Made by a program: the position numbers and the translations under genes
The notes under the pieces: model-generated
Database searches by the model: none
What the model was told of the DNA's origin: nothing
Seen by the model: the letters and a program-made list of their open reading frames with translations, nothing else
Origin: a virus
Virus record (IMG/VR): IMGVR_UViG_3300028559_002034
Span: 1 to 24,911 of that record
DNA: 24,911 nucleotides
Strand: one strand, 5' to 3'
Shown: one piece after another, positions 13,926 to 21,095 of the stretch
Position numbering within the stretch: the stretch's first letter is position 1
Layout of the letters: each line of letters starts with the position of its first letter

Positions 13926-14288
13926 TTAATTTAAAATTTTATCTAATTTACTATCTCGTTGAAGATCTTTATGTTTTGAAAAGAATCTATCTGCAATAAT
14001 TGCCGCTGCTTGTCTATTTTTTTTCTTTTCATAGTTTTTGGCATTAAATCTCATTAAAATTCTCAAAAAATAAAATAAAAATGATGATATCCCAATATAT
14101 GATGATAAAATATTTGAATCATCTATTTGAATACTCCATTTTTTATGGAAATTTCCATCATATTCTATCCTGAAATAATCATTAACATATTTTTCATTAT
14201 TATGTTCTTTCCAAATTCCATTTCTACATTGTTTAATAAACAATGCTCTAATTTCATTAATCCTAATTGTTTCCTCTTTTAAATCCAT
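13926..14288 (-). CDS. Orphan with membrane-like segment and RDSKLDKIL tail
   Basis: 120 aa. After a charged N-terminus, ILSSYIGISSFLFYFLRILMRF (about 59-80) is hydrophobic enough to be a membrane or core helix. It ends KDLQRDSKLDKILN, a strong example of the shared tail. The start overlaps the 3' end of DHFR by 26 nt. No recognised family. Confidence 0.65.
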   Translation of the reverse strand: MDLKEETIRINEIRALFIKQCRNGIWKEHNNEKYVNDYFRIEYDGNFHKKWSIQIDDSNILSSYIGISSFLFYFLRILMRFNAKNYEKKKNRQAAAIIADRFFSKHKDLQRDSKLDKILN

Positions 14289-14754
14289 TTTTTATTAAAT
14301 TTATAAAACTATAATCGTATTGATTCTTTTCATCTGATTTATGTTCTGATTTACTCTCAACTACCCACTCACTCATATCAACATCTACAAACCAAGTATC
14401 TGCTTCTATCTCACAATCTATTTCTGTAGCGAATATTCTATCAGCAAATAGAAGGCAACTTTTGTATATCTCACCACCTCCAATAATAAAAATATCTTCT
14501 TCAATATTTTTAATTTCTTCAATAGATTTAATTATTTCAACACCTTCAATTTGAATATCTTGTCGAGTTATTACTATATTTCTTCTATTCGGCAGAGGCT
14601 TTCCAATTGACTCAAAAGTTTTTCTACCCATCACAACCGTATTACCAGTTGTTAATTCTTTAAATCTTTTTAAATCAGCAGATTGCCTCCAAACAAGTGT
14701 ATTATCTTTACCAATTGCTAGATTTTTATCGTATGCTACTATAACATTTATCAT
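14263..14754 (-). CDS. folA: Dihydrofolate reductase, ends in TAG
   Basis: 163 aa, normal length. Key features: MINVIVAYDKNLAIGKDNTLVWRQSADLKRF with the catalytic acid D27 (E. coli numbering also 27), TVVMGRKTFESIGKPLPNRRNIVITR for NADPH binding, and IIGGGEIYKSCLLFADRIFATEI. It reduces dihydrofolate to tetrahydrofolate, needed when a phage thymidylate synthase oxidises folate; folD is 2 kb away. It ends TAG GAT TAA, so readthrough would add two residues. ATGA overlap (4 nt) with the previous gene and 26 nt overlap with the following one. Confidence 0.95.
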   Translation of the reverse strand: MINVIVAYDKNLAIGKDNTLVWRQSADLKRFKELTTGNTVVMGRKTFESIGKPLPNRRNIVITRQDIQIEGVEIIKSIEEIKNIEEDIFIIGGGEIYKSCLLFADRIFATEIDCEIEADTWFVDVDMSEWVVESKSEHKSDEKNQYDYSFINLIKNGFKRGNN

Positions 14755-14975
14755 TTTAATATTTCATTAATTTTTTTATCTCGTGTTAGTTTAATGAAAT
14801 TAGACAAAGTGACAAAGTTTGAATTTAAAGTGTCTTTATTCATTTCACAAGGAACACCATCTTTATCTAAAAAAGTTATAATTCCAACTTCATTAAAAGA
14901 AATTGCCTTATATAATTCACCGTACTCAAATCTTGAAGTGTGATCACCAATATAAACTAATTCTAATTTTTTCAT
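14751..14975 (-). CDS. Small beta-barrel-like orphan with RDKKINEIL tail
   Basis: 74 aa: MKKLELVYIGDHTSRFEYGELYKAI ... GIITFLDKDGVPCEM suggests an SH3-like barrel, followed by a helix and the tail KLTRDKKINEILK. The tail is the best single match to the shared C-terminal motif. ATGA overlaps at both ends couple it to the membrane protein gene upstream and DHFR downstream. Confidence 0.65.
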   Translation of the reverse strand: MKKLELVYIGDHTSRFEYGELYKAISFNEVGIITFLDKDGVPCEMNKDTLNSNFVTLSNFIKLTRDKKINEILK

Positions 14976-15445
14976 ATTCCTAACTCTTCTAATTTAATTT
15001 GGCGATTGTGTGATTCATCTAAAACTAACTCTGCGGTAGATTTATCAACCCAAGTATCTTGTAAAAATCTTAAAATAGCTTGTCTCATTTTAGGATCTCT
15101 AGAAAAAGAATCATTACCTTTAAAATCAATTGCTCTTACTTTAATCTGATTTTCGGAGATATCAATAACTTCGACTTCATAATCAACACTAGTATTAGTT
15201 TTTATATTATTATTTAATGAATTAGTATGTGTCATTCCATAATCATTTATAAGTGCTTTAGCACCAATATAGAATTTAACTAAGTTTTTCTTACTATTTT
15301 TCTCTGATTTTACTTTTTCATTTAATTCAGAAATTTGTAATTTCATTTTTTTCCTGTCAAGAAATAGAAAAACTATCACTGCCAAAAGTGCAAGAGGTGT
15401 GAGTGATAAAAGTAATATAATATTTTGAAATGTATGATTATCCAT
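14972..15445 (-). CDS. Single-pass membrane protein (157 aa)
   Basis: The N-terminus has one strong transmembrane helix (ILLLSLTPLALLAVIVFLFL, about 10-29) followed by RKKMK and a short coiled coil (ISELNEKVKSEKNSKK), so the bulk is probably cytoplasmic. The rest is a soluble domain (SVDYEVEVIDISENQIKVRAIDF). The end NRQIKLEELGI resembles the shared tail with Gln in place of Asp/Glu. It is the first gene of the operon running down to about 11707, with its own TATATTTG promoter. Function unknown. Confidence 0.7.
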   Translation of the reverse strand: MDNHTFQNIILLLSLTPLALLAVIVFLFLDRKKMKLQISELNEKVKSEKNSKKNLVKFYIGAKALINDYGMTHTNSLNNNIKTNTSVDYEVEVIDISENQIKVRAIDFKGNDSFSRDPKMRQAILRFLQDTWVDKSTAELVLDESHNRQIKLEELGI

Positions 15446-15449
15446 TTTA

Positions 15450-15481
15450 CAAATATAGGAATAAAAAAAGGGAATATCAAA
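15450..15481 (-). promoter_or_regulatory. Bacteroidota-type promoter (TTTG-20 bp-TATATTTG) for the DHFR operon
   Basis: Minus strand: TTTG at 15481-15478, 20 bp spacer, TATATTTG at 15457-15450, 4 nt before the ATG at 15445. It fits the Bacteroidota consensus. The upstream element lies within the loop and stem of the 15463-15494 terminator hairpin. Confidence 0.6.
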
Positions 15482-15494
15482 GACATTCCCTTTT
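15463..15494 (-). terminator. Intrinsic terminator AAAAGGGAAT/ATTCCCTTTT
   Basis: A perfect 10-bp stem with a 9-nt loop, followed on the minus strand by a seven-T run. It ends the glycosyltransferase transcript (stop at 15510). The opposite strand also has a T-rich trailer, so it may work both ways. Confidence 0.85.
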
Positions 15495-15509
15495 AAATAT
15501 TTTTAATTA

Positions 15510-16676
15510 TTAACTAAAGAACTGTGAGTTCATTTGAATTTTATTAAAGTCATCTGGTGTGAAATATTGAGGTTGTTCTCTTGATATCTTAACCATTTCT
15601 TGAAATGTTTGTCTAGCTTCGTCTTTTCTACCAGTATAGAAACATGCTGCCGCGTGTACTTCTAGAATCTTCCAAATATAAAGTGATTCATCTACGAACA
15701 ACAATCTTGTTGGATATGGATTCTTCTGGTGGAAATTCGCCTTAGCAAATTTAGAGAACAAATAAGCATTATTCCATTCACCAACACCTAAGTAATGATC
15801 AATTATCGCTTTAATTGGTTCTGCTCTTAACGGATCCATTGAGTAAGCTTTTAATAATTCATTCAGTGTTAAATGAAATGGTTCATCTAAAACACGCATG
15901 ATTGTACCAACACGGAACTGAGAATAGAATACTTCTTCAGGGTAACCATCATTACGAGAAATTCTTTCTTTGTAATACTTCATACTACGACGAAGACGCT
16001 CCTCATTTTCTTCTCTATTATCTGGTAAACAAGCAGAGTCATGATAAGATTGAGCTGTGTAGAAAATCCAACGAGGATCTTGACGGTTAGTATCAATATA
16101 CTTTTCAAGTACAAATGCGTGTGATTTATACTTCTCAGGAATATTTCCTTTCCAAGAACCACCATCCATTTGAACTCTCACATTTAATCCTTCCATCAAA
16201 CCAGATGTGATGTTCTTATCATCACATACAATAAATTCGTGAACTGGTCCGTAGAATCTAAATGGCTTGTCAAGTTTGTAACACTCATTGCGTGTATATT
16301 TCATGACATTTATATATGTGTTAAACATATAAAGGTCTTTGTTGATTCCAGCCTTATTAAAGTTTGGAAGTATTTCGATGGTTTCATCAGCATCTAACCA
16401 AAATCCCCAATAGTCATTACCTCTATCTTTAGTGACCTCACGAGCAACTTGAATAGAATAGTTACGAGAGTTCTCGAAGTTATCAAATGCTCTTTCAAAA
16501 ACGTGAGTTTCAACATTATTTTGTGTTCCCCAGTTTTTAACTACTTCAATAGTATTATCTGTTGAACCAGTATCAACTAAACATACAATATCTACAATAG
16601 ATTTTATAGAATCAAGCATCCGTGTAATAACGTGTGCTTCATCCTTCATAATTTGTGTTAAAACTAATTTAGCCAT
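15510..16676 (-). CDS. Family 2 glycosyltransferase with TPR-like C-terminus
   Basis: 388 aa. The GT-A domain is clear: VLTQIMKDEAHVITRMLDSI, CLVDTGSTDNT (33-42) and FWLDADETI with D-A-D at 95-97 for metal and UDP-sugar binding. The C-terminal half (about 190-388) is helical with SRNDGYPEEVFYSQFRVG, DPLRAEPIKAIIDHYLGVGEWNNAYLFSKFA and VHAAACFYTGRKDEARQTFQEM, a TPR-like array that could bind an acceptor. Many family members glucosylate glycans or proteins; the acceptor here is unknown. Transcribed from an exact TATAAATA box and ended by a strong terminator. Confidence 0.88.
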   Translation of the reverse strand: MAKLVLTQIMKDEAHVITRMLDSIKSIVDIVCLVDTGSTDNTIEVVKNWGTQNNVETHVFERAFDNFENSRNYSIQVAREVTKDRGNDYWGFWLDADETIEILPNFNKAGINKDLYMFNTYINVMKYTRNECYKLDKPFRFYGPVHEFIVCDDKNITSGLMEGLNVRVQMDGGSWKGNIPEKYKSHAFVLEKYIDTNRQDPRWIFYTAQSYHDSACLPDNREENEERLRRSMKYYKERISRNDGYPEEVFYSQFRVGTIMRVLDEPFHLTLNELLKAYSMDPLRAEPIKAIIDHYLGVGEWNNAYLFSKFAKANFHQKNPYPTRLLFVDESLYIWKILEVHAAACFYTGRKDEARQTFQEMVKISREQPQYFTPDDFNKIQMNSQFFS

Positions 16677-16693
16677 TAAAATTTTTGATTTTT

Positions 16694-16701
16694 TATTTAT
16701 A
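16694..16701 (-). promoter_or_regulatory. Late-type promoter box TATAAATA before the glycosyltransferase
   Basis: The minus strand reads CATATATAAATAAAAAATC 17 nt before the ATG at 16676, an exact T4-late-type core. It overlaps the last codons of folD. Confidence 0.55.
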
Positions 16702-17560
16702 TATGAACAATATGTTTAAGTTTATAAGATTTTAAAGTATTCAACATAAGAGACGCAATTGTCATTGGACCAACGCCACCAGGAACCGGTGTAATCCAAG
16801 AACACTTATCTTTAACATTTTCAAAATCAACATCACCAACTAATCTACCATCATCTGTTCTATTAATACCTACATCTATTACTATAGCACCTTGTTTTAC
16901 CATATCAGATGTTATAAACTTCTTTATACCAACCGCAACAACAATTATATCCGCCATCTGACATTGTTTCATCAAAAGTTCTCTCGGTGTTTCTATGTGA
17001 AGTAGTGTCACCGTACAATTACCAATTGTAAAATCATTACCTAACATAATAGAAATTGGTTTTCCCACTATATTAGATCTACCAATAACAACACAATGCT
17101 TACCTCTAGTTTCAATATCATAGTGTTGAAGTAGTTTTGTTATACCATATGGTGTTGCTGGTCTAAAACTATCAATACCCATTGACATTTTTCCAAAGTT
17201 ATATGGATGAAACCCATCAATATCTTTATCAGGTGATATAGCATTAATAATATTTTGAGAATTTATATGATTTGGAATAGGCATCTGAACAATCATACCT
17301 TGATATGAATCATCATCATTTATATTATCAATAACATTGAGTATCTCCTTTTCTGAGATATCTTCCCCAAATCTCATTAAAACAGATTTAATACCACATT
17401 TTTTAGAAGCAATCATTTTATTTTTAACATAAGTCTCAGATGCTTGGTTTTCACCAATCATTATGATTGCGATTTTAGGAGTTACCCCTGAGCTTATTAT
17501 CTCGTCCTTAATATCATTAAGGATTTTTTCCGACACTAATTTACCATCAAGTATTTTCAT
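16697..17560 (-). CDS. folD: Methylenetetrahydrofolate dehydrogenase/cyclohydrolase
   Basis: 287 aa, full length. Diagnostic segments: [23 protein letters not shown] with catalytic K48 (equivalent of E. coli K56), [28 protein letters not shown], the NADP-binding [17 protein letters not shown], and the terminal [16 protein letters not shown]. It interconverts methylene-THF, methenyl-THF and formyl-THF, so with DHFR it can keep one-carbon units available for thymidylate and purine synthesis. It overlaps the tail of the HAD gene if that is read through its TAG; same operon. Confidence 0.95.
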   Translation of the reverse strand: MKILDGKLVSEKILNDIKDEIISSGVTPKIAIIMIGENQASETYVKNKMIASKKCGIKSVLMRFGEDISEKEILNVIDNINDDDSYQGMIVQMPIPNHINSQNIINAISPDKDIDGFHPYNFGKMSMGIDSFRPATPYGITKLLQHYDIETRGKHCVVIGRSNIVGKPISIMLGNDFTIGNCTVTLLHIETPRELLMKQCQMADIIVVAVGIKKFITSDMVKQGAIVIDVGINRTDDGRLVGDVDFENVKDKCSWITPVPGGVGPMTIASLMLNTLKSYKLKHIVHI

Positions 17561-17562
17561 TT

Positions 17563-17928
17563 CTAATCTCCAAATGTTAAAATATCTTTATTCACCGTTT
17601 TAAGATCTCCCCAAACAGCATTGTAAGTAACACCACGAACTTTACGATTATCAACCCAAACATATTCATCATCTTTATTGATACATCTTGGTTTATTCAT
17701 AATTAACCCATGATACTTAAATCCATTATCATCTAACCATTTAATGGTTACTTCTCTATCTTTTTCTTCTCTGGCTGTAAAGAAAGTAATATGATTACCT
17801 TCATCAAACCATTTATTAATTTGCTCTAAAGATCCTTCTATTATTTTTGCACTTGGATATAAATGTGAATCCTCATTTTTTATATCATCACAGACAGTGC
17901 CGTCCACGTCACAAAGAATTATTTTCAT
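17563..17928 (-). CDS. Small HAD-family phosphatase, ends in TAG
   Basis: 121 aa from ATG 17928; longer upstream starts enter the HTH gene. HAD motif I is [15 protein letters not shown] (D7, D9), motif II T51 in [10 protein letters not shown]79 in IMNKP, and motif [11 protein letters not shown] (D93). It lacks a cap domain, so it may act on a macromolecular or small phospho-substrate such as a polynucleotide 3'-phosphate or a sugar phosphate; the substrate is not set by sequence. The stop is TAG, followed by AAA TGA that overlaps the folD start. Confidence 0.8.
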   Translation of the reverse strand: MKIILCDVDGTVCDDIKNEDSHLYPSAKIIEGSLEQINKWFDEGNHITFFTAREEKDREVTIKWLDDNGFKYHGLIMNKPRCINKDDEYVWVDNRKVRGVTYNAVWGDLKTVNKDILTFGD

Positions 17929-17929
17929 T

Positions 17930-18127
17930 TTAATAAATTTTTTTAATAAGATCCGAAACATCTCTGCTTCCTTCTCTATAGAAGAATTCATCAATTCTCC
18001 TTTCTGGAAATTTTTTATTCCTCCAATTTGAAGCTACAGGTCTTGCAACTTTAAAATACTCATTAAGTTTTAAATTATATTTTTTATCAATGTAGAATTC
18101 AATAAATTTTAAATCAATGTTATTCAT
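17930..18127 (-). CDS. Small Cro/cI-like HTH regulator
   Basis: 65 aa from ATG 18127; the longer frame upstream is a hydrophobic non-coding extension. LNEYFKVARPVASNWRNKKFPERR (about 21-44) is a helix-turn-helix of the lambda-repressor type, with RPVASNW as the recognition helix. It probably controls nearby promoters, for example its own upstream ATATAAAAA region or the divergent gene at 18206. The end (SRDVSDLIKKIY) only loosely recalls the shared tail. It is the first gene of the HTH-HAD-folD operon. Confidence 0.75.
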   Translation of the reverse strand: MNNIDLKFIEFYIDKKYNLKLNEYFKVARPVASNWRNKKFPERRIDEFFYREGSRDVSDLIKKIY

Positions 18128-18205
18128 GATTTTTATATGGTAGATTAAAAAAAAGTTTAATAGGAACATTAACTTTTGTAATATATAATTAAAAATATTA
18201 ATTAA

Positions 18206-19072
18206 ATGATTATAACAAAAGAAGTTCAAGTAAAAGTTATAGGAAAAACTTTGAGTTATTTTAGAAATTTGGGATATAGAGTAAATGTGAATGAAAGTAT
18301 TTTAATACCAATAGAACATCTGAATAGAAAATCCAGAATTAAAATTGAAGTTAAATGTGATGTTTGTAGTCAAACCAAGTTTTTGCCTTATCAAAAATAC
18401 ACAAAAAGTTTAGATAATTATAATTATTATAGTTGCTCACAAAAATGTTCTATCGGTAAGTGTAAAAATACATTTTTATCAAACTGGGGTGTTAGTAGTC
18501 CGATGAAAATTGAACAAATAAAACAAAAAGGTAAGAATACTAAATTCAGTAGATATGGTGATGAAAATTACAATAATTTTGAGGATATCTGTAAAACAAA
18601 AAATGAGAGATATGGTGATAAATTTTTTAACAATCAAGAAAAAATTAAAAAGATGATCTACGAAAGGTGGGGAGTTGAAAACTCCATGTATGTTGATGAA
18701 GTAAAAGAGAAAGTAAAAAAAACAAAAATTGAAAGAGGTATAATGTTACCAGATGAACTTTTGGGTGATTTTCAAGTTTATAAAAGGAACGCTAACCGAA
18801 TTACAAGAAATAATAAAATTAAACTTTTTGAACTTTGGGATGGATTTGATTATTATGATAATGAATATATTTATAAAAATTTTAGTAGAAATCCGATGCA
18901 TAGATGTTATCCAACAATAGATCATAAAATTAGTATCTATCAGGGGTTTATTAATAAAATAGATTACAATAAAATAGGAAGTTTAGAAAATCTTTGCATA
19001 ACAAAGAAATTTCTAAACTCTAAAAAGGGATTCACTAAAGAATGTTTTGAATTTAAAGATTCAATTCATTAA
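18206..19072 (+). CDS. Homing endonuclease: zinc-binding and repeat DNA-binding motifs plus HNH-like core
   Basis: 288 aa. It has C51-x2-C54 (VKCDVCSQ) and C77-x3-C81 with C86 as metal ligands. Four copies of a W/Y-G-[VD] repeat follow (WGVSSPMKIEQI, RYGDENYNNFEDI, RYGDKFFNNQEKI, WGVENSMYVDEV; about 94-166), typical DNA-contact repeats of phage endonucleases. The C-terminal core YPTIDHKIS (D239-H240), IGSLENLCITKKFLNSKKG (N262, N271) is HNH-like. A TAATATATAATTAAAAA box precedes the ATG. The stop lies 20 nt inside the end of the convergent PRPP synthetase gene. Probably mobile. Confidence 0.8.
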   Translation: MIITKEVQVKVIGKTLSYFRNLGYRVNVNESILIPIEHLNRKSRIKIEVKCDVCSQTKFLPYQKYTKSLDNYNYYSCSQKCSIGKCKNTFLSNWGVSSPMKIEQIKQKGKNTKFSRYGDENYNNFEDICKTKNERYGDKFFNNQEKIKKMIYERWGVENSMYVDEVKEKVKKTKIERGIMLPDELLGDFQVYKRNANRITRNNKIKLFELWDGFDYYDNEYIYKNFSRNPMHRCYPTIDHKISIYQGFINKIDYNKIGSLENLCITKKFLNSKKGFTKECFEFKDSIH

Positions 19073-20003
19073 TACTTTCATGTCTTTGGAGCTTTTTAAT
19101 TGAATCCGTAATTAAATTAGAACAAGATAATATGGTGACATTGCAGTTATTTACAGATTGATTGTAAATTTTGATTTTATCATAAATATTTGGGATACTA
19201 TCACTAATAATCAATTCATTCATTTTTGAATTTGAGAGTCTCTCAAGTGCATTTCCTGACATTACTGGATGTGTTAGAACACCTCTAACTGAAAGAGCTC
19301 CATTTTCCAGAAGTAAATCCGTGGCTTTACAAAGAGTTCCCAGAGTATCTCCGAGATCATCAAATATTATAACATTTTTACCTTCAACTGAGTTTATTAA
19401 ATTCATGGATGCTATTTCATTAGGCTTTACTCTTTTTTTATCAATAACCGCGAATGTGGAATTTTCAAAGTTTTTAGCTAATAATAGGTTCCTTTTAGTA
19501 GCTCCATGATCCGGTGCAACAAAACAAAGGTTATCTAAATTTAGAGATTTAATATGATTTATGAAGATTTTATTTGATAGTAGATGTATTACGGGAACAT
19601 TGTAGAATCCCTGAATGCACGGATTGTGTAAATCAATAGTGATAATCTTTGATATTCCAACATTAGTTAGAATATCAGCAAGAAGTTTAGCAGAAATACT
19701 TTGTCTTATATGGTCATTTTTATCAGACCTTGAGTATGGTAGATAAGGAGCTATTACTGAAATTGATTTTGCACCAGATCGTTTAGATGCATCAATTGTT
19801 AGTAAAAGCTTTATAATATCTTCCGAGGAATGACCATCAAAGATGATATAGACCTCCTCCTCACGAATAGATGATAGAAAAACTGGACAAAATTCACCGT
19901 CAGAAAATTTATCAATTTTCAATTGACTATCAGAGTCTTGATCAGAAAAATTATCCAGTATTTTTTTAGATAAAATTGATTTGTTGAGTGAGAATATTTT
20001 CAT
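19053..20003 (-). CDS. prs: Ribose-phosphate pyrophosphokinase-like (PRPP synthetase or Adps)
   Basis: 316 aa, normal Prs length. Visible: FSDGEF (33-38), IDASKRSGAKSISVIAPYLPYSRSDK (70-95), ITIDLHNPCIQGFYNVPVIHLL, FVAPDHGATKR and the PRPP loop VIIFDDLGDTLGTL (211-224). It would make PRPP from ribose-5-phosphate and ATP for nucleotide or NAD synthesis. Phage Prs homologues in the NARP1 system instead pyrophosphorylate ADP-ribose (Adps) to rebuild NAD after host NADase defence; no NadV/Namat-like partner is visible here, so the choice is open. It lies 1 nt after the 20005 orphan in one operon. Confidence 0.88.
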   Translation of the reverse strand: MKIFSLNKSILSKKILDNFSDQDSDSQLKIDKFSDGEFCPVFLSSIREEEVYIIFDGHSSEDIIKLLLTIDASKRSGAKSISVIAPYLPYSRSDKNDHIRQSISAKLLADILTNVGISKIITIDLHNPCIQGFYNVPVIHLLSNKIFINHIKSLNLDNLCFVAPDHGATKRNLLLAKNFENSTFAVIDKKRVKPNEIASMNLINSVEGKNVIIFDDLGDTLGTLCKATDLLLENGALSVRGVLTHPVMSGNALERLSNSKMNELIISDSIPNIYDKIKIYNQSVNNCNVTILSCSNLITDSIKKLQRHESINELNL

Positions 20004-20004
20004 A

Positions 20005-20325
20005 TTAATTGAATAGATTATTTAGTGCACTTTCTCTTAATTTTTGTTTAGAAACGAAAAACTTTCTTTTCTTCCGCATCTCGTATAAAAATTTTCGTAA
20101 AGACACTTGATTTTTATTTTCTTTTGCAAAATATTTCTTTTTCTTCCACAAAAATAGAAGATCCCATTGATTCTTACTACTTAGAGCATCGAACCAAGGA
20201 GTATGTTTTCCTACTCTACTCTTAAAAGATTCAAATTCATTTTGAAATTTTCTAGGGTTATCAATTTTATCATAATCATAACCACCAACAAACCAGTCCA
20301 TACGATCAAAATTAGGAAATACCAT
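20005..20325 (-). CDS. Basic orphan with RESALNNLF tail
   Basis: 106 aa, first gene of the prs operon. Tryptophan and lysine rich: MVFPNFDRMDWFVGGYDYD, TPWFDALSSKNQWDLLFLWKKKKYF, LRKFLYEMRKKRKFF. The strong positive charge suggests nucleic-acid binding. The end KLRESALNNLFN fits the shared tail with Ala at the Lys position. Family not recognised. Confidence 0.65.
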   Translation of the reverse strand: MVFPNFDRMDWFVGGYDYDKIDNPRKFQNEFESFKSRVGKHTPWFDALSSKNQWDLLFLWKKKKYFAKENKNQVSLRKFLYEMRKKRKFFVSKQKLRESALNNLFN

Positions 20326-20334
20326 TTTGTTTTA

Positions 20335-20365
20335 CAAATATAGTTATTAATTTTTACCTTCCAAA
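20335..20365 (-). promoter_or_regulatory. Bacteroidota-type promoter (TTTG-19 bp-TATATTTG) for the prs operon
   Basis: Minus strand: TTTG at 20365-20362, 19-bp spacer, TATATTTG at 20342-20335, 9 nt before the ATG at 20325. This is the best full match to the Bacteroidota consensus in the window. Confidence 0.65.
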
Positions 20366-20904
20366 ATATTTCTCTCAGTTTCTAAATCACGATTGATTGC
20401 TTTTTCCGATGAAAATTTATCACCATATCTTGCCTTCAATTTATCAATATTCACATCAAATGATTTTTCTAAATTTATATCATAGCAATTAGCGTAATCA
20501 GAAAAGTTTAATAGTATTAAATGAAATATAGTTTTAAAATTATTCTCATCAATTGGTCTGTTATAATACAATTTCTTTTTTAGCATGTCTAATAATTTAC
20601 AAGTATTTTTAATGATTTTAATAATCAAACCCATTGGATCTCCATTAGGCATTTTTGTAACTATTTGTGGATAATCAATATTAAATTCTCTAGATATTAT
20701 AGCACAGTACCATAAAGCGTCAATAACTTCTTCGTTTCTACCAACCTCGTCAGGTGATTTATCGATATCGTGATTATCTAGTAACTCTTCAATTTCTGTC
20801 AAGATACCAATAACGGCATGTAATAGTCTTTCATCCTTTGAATCACAGTGGAATTCGGTGGACATAGTTTTTTCAGACATCACTAAATATTCGTTCCAAT
20901 TCAT
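20347..20904 (-). CDS. MazG-like nucleoside triphosphate pyrophosphohydrolase
   Basis: 185 aa. ILTEIEELLD (E37, E40) and RNEEVIDALWYCAII (E58/E59, D62) form the ExxE...ExxD metal site of all-alpha NTP-PPases. The end LKARYGDKFSSEKAINRDLETERNILEG is a strong family marker. It hydrolyses NTPs or dNTPs to monophosphates; phage MazG-like enzymes are thought to adjust nucleotide pools or alarmone signalling. The A+T-rich leader includes TTTTATATAAAAAAT, a late-type box. Confidence 0.85.
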   Translation of the reverse strand: MNWNEYLVMSEKTMSTEFHCDSKDERLLHAVIGILTEIEELLDNHDIDKSPDEVGRNEEVIDALWYCAIISREFNIDYPQIVTKMPNGDPMGLIIKIIKNTCKLLDMLKKKLYYNRPIDENNFKTIFHLILLNFSDYANCYDINLEKSFDVNIDKLKARYGDKFSSEKAINRDLETERNILEGKN

Positions 20905-20975
20905 AATTTATATTTTTTATTTTTTATATAAAATTAGAGAGAAGTAGTTTATTATAAGAAGAAATAACCGACTAT

Positions 20976-21058
20976 ATGGAGAATTATATTTATGCGTTAA
21001 AAAAACCAACCACGAATGAAGTTGTTTATATTTAAAAGACTAATGACTTTAAAAATGG
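20976..21058 (+). pseudogene. Remnant of a GIY-YIG homing endonuclease N-terminus
   Basis: ATG 20976 reads MENYIYAL; moving to the adjacent frame at the A6 run (20999-21004) continues KPTTNEVVYI, then TAA where Gly is expected, then KTNDFKNGF. Joined, this is the start of a GIY-YIG domain (Y-I-Y-x-L, N-E-V-V-Y-I-G-K-T). The rest is missing and the sequence runs straight into the 21068 promoter. It is best explained as a decayed mobile endonuclease lost by deletion. Confidence 0.55.
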
Positions 21059-21067
21059 TTTTTTTAT

Positions 21068-21087
21068 TAATATATAAAAGAAAAATA
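21068..21087 (+). promoter_or_regulatory. Late-type promoter, 20 bp identical to 5806-5825
   Basis: TAATATATAAAAGAAAAATA lies 8 nt before the ATG at 21096. Identity over 20 bases with the copy before the 5832 gene, which encodes an unrelated protein, marks it as a regulatory element. Confidence 0.6.
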
Positions 21088-21095
21088 ATAACATA

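Noticed and set aside
15902-16165. Two short open frames within the glycosyltransferase
   Set aside because: Alternative-frame readings inside a well-supported GT gene.
18128-18229. N-terminal extension of the HTH gene
   Set aside because: Leucine/phenylalanine-rich translation of AT-rich intergenic DNA; ATG 18127 gives a compact HTH protein.
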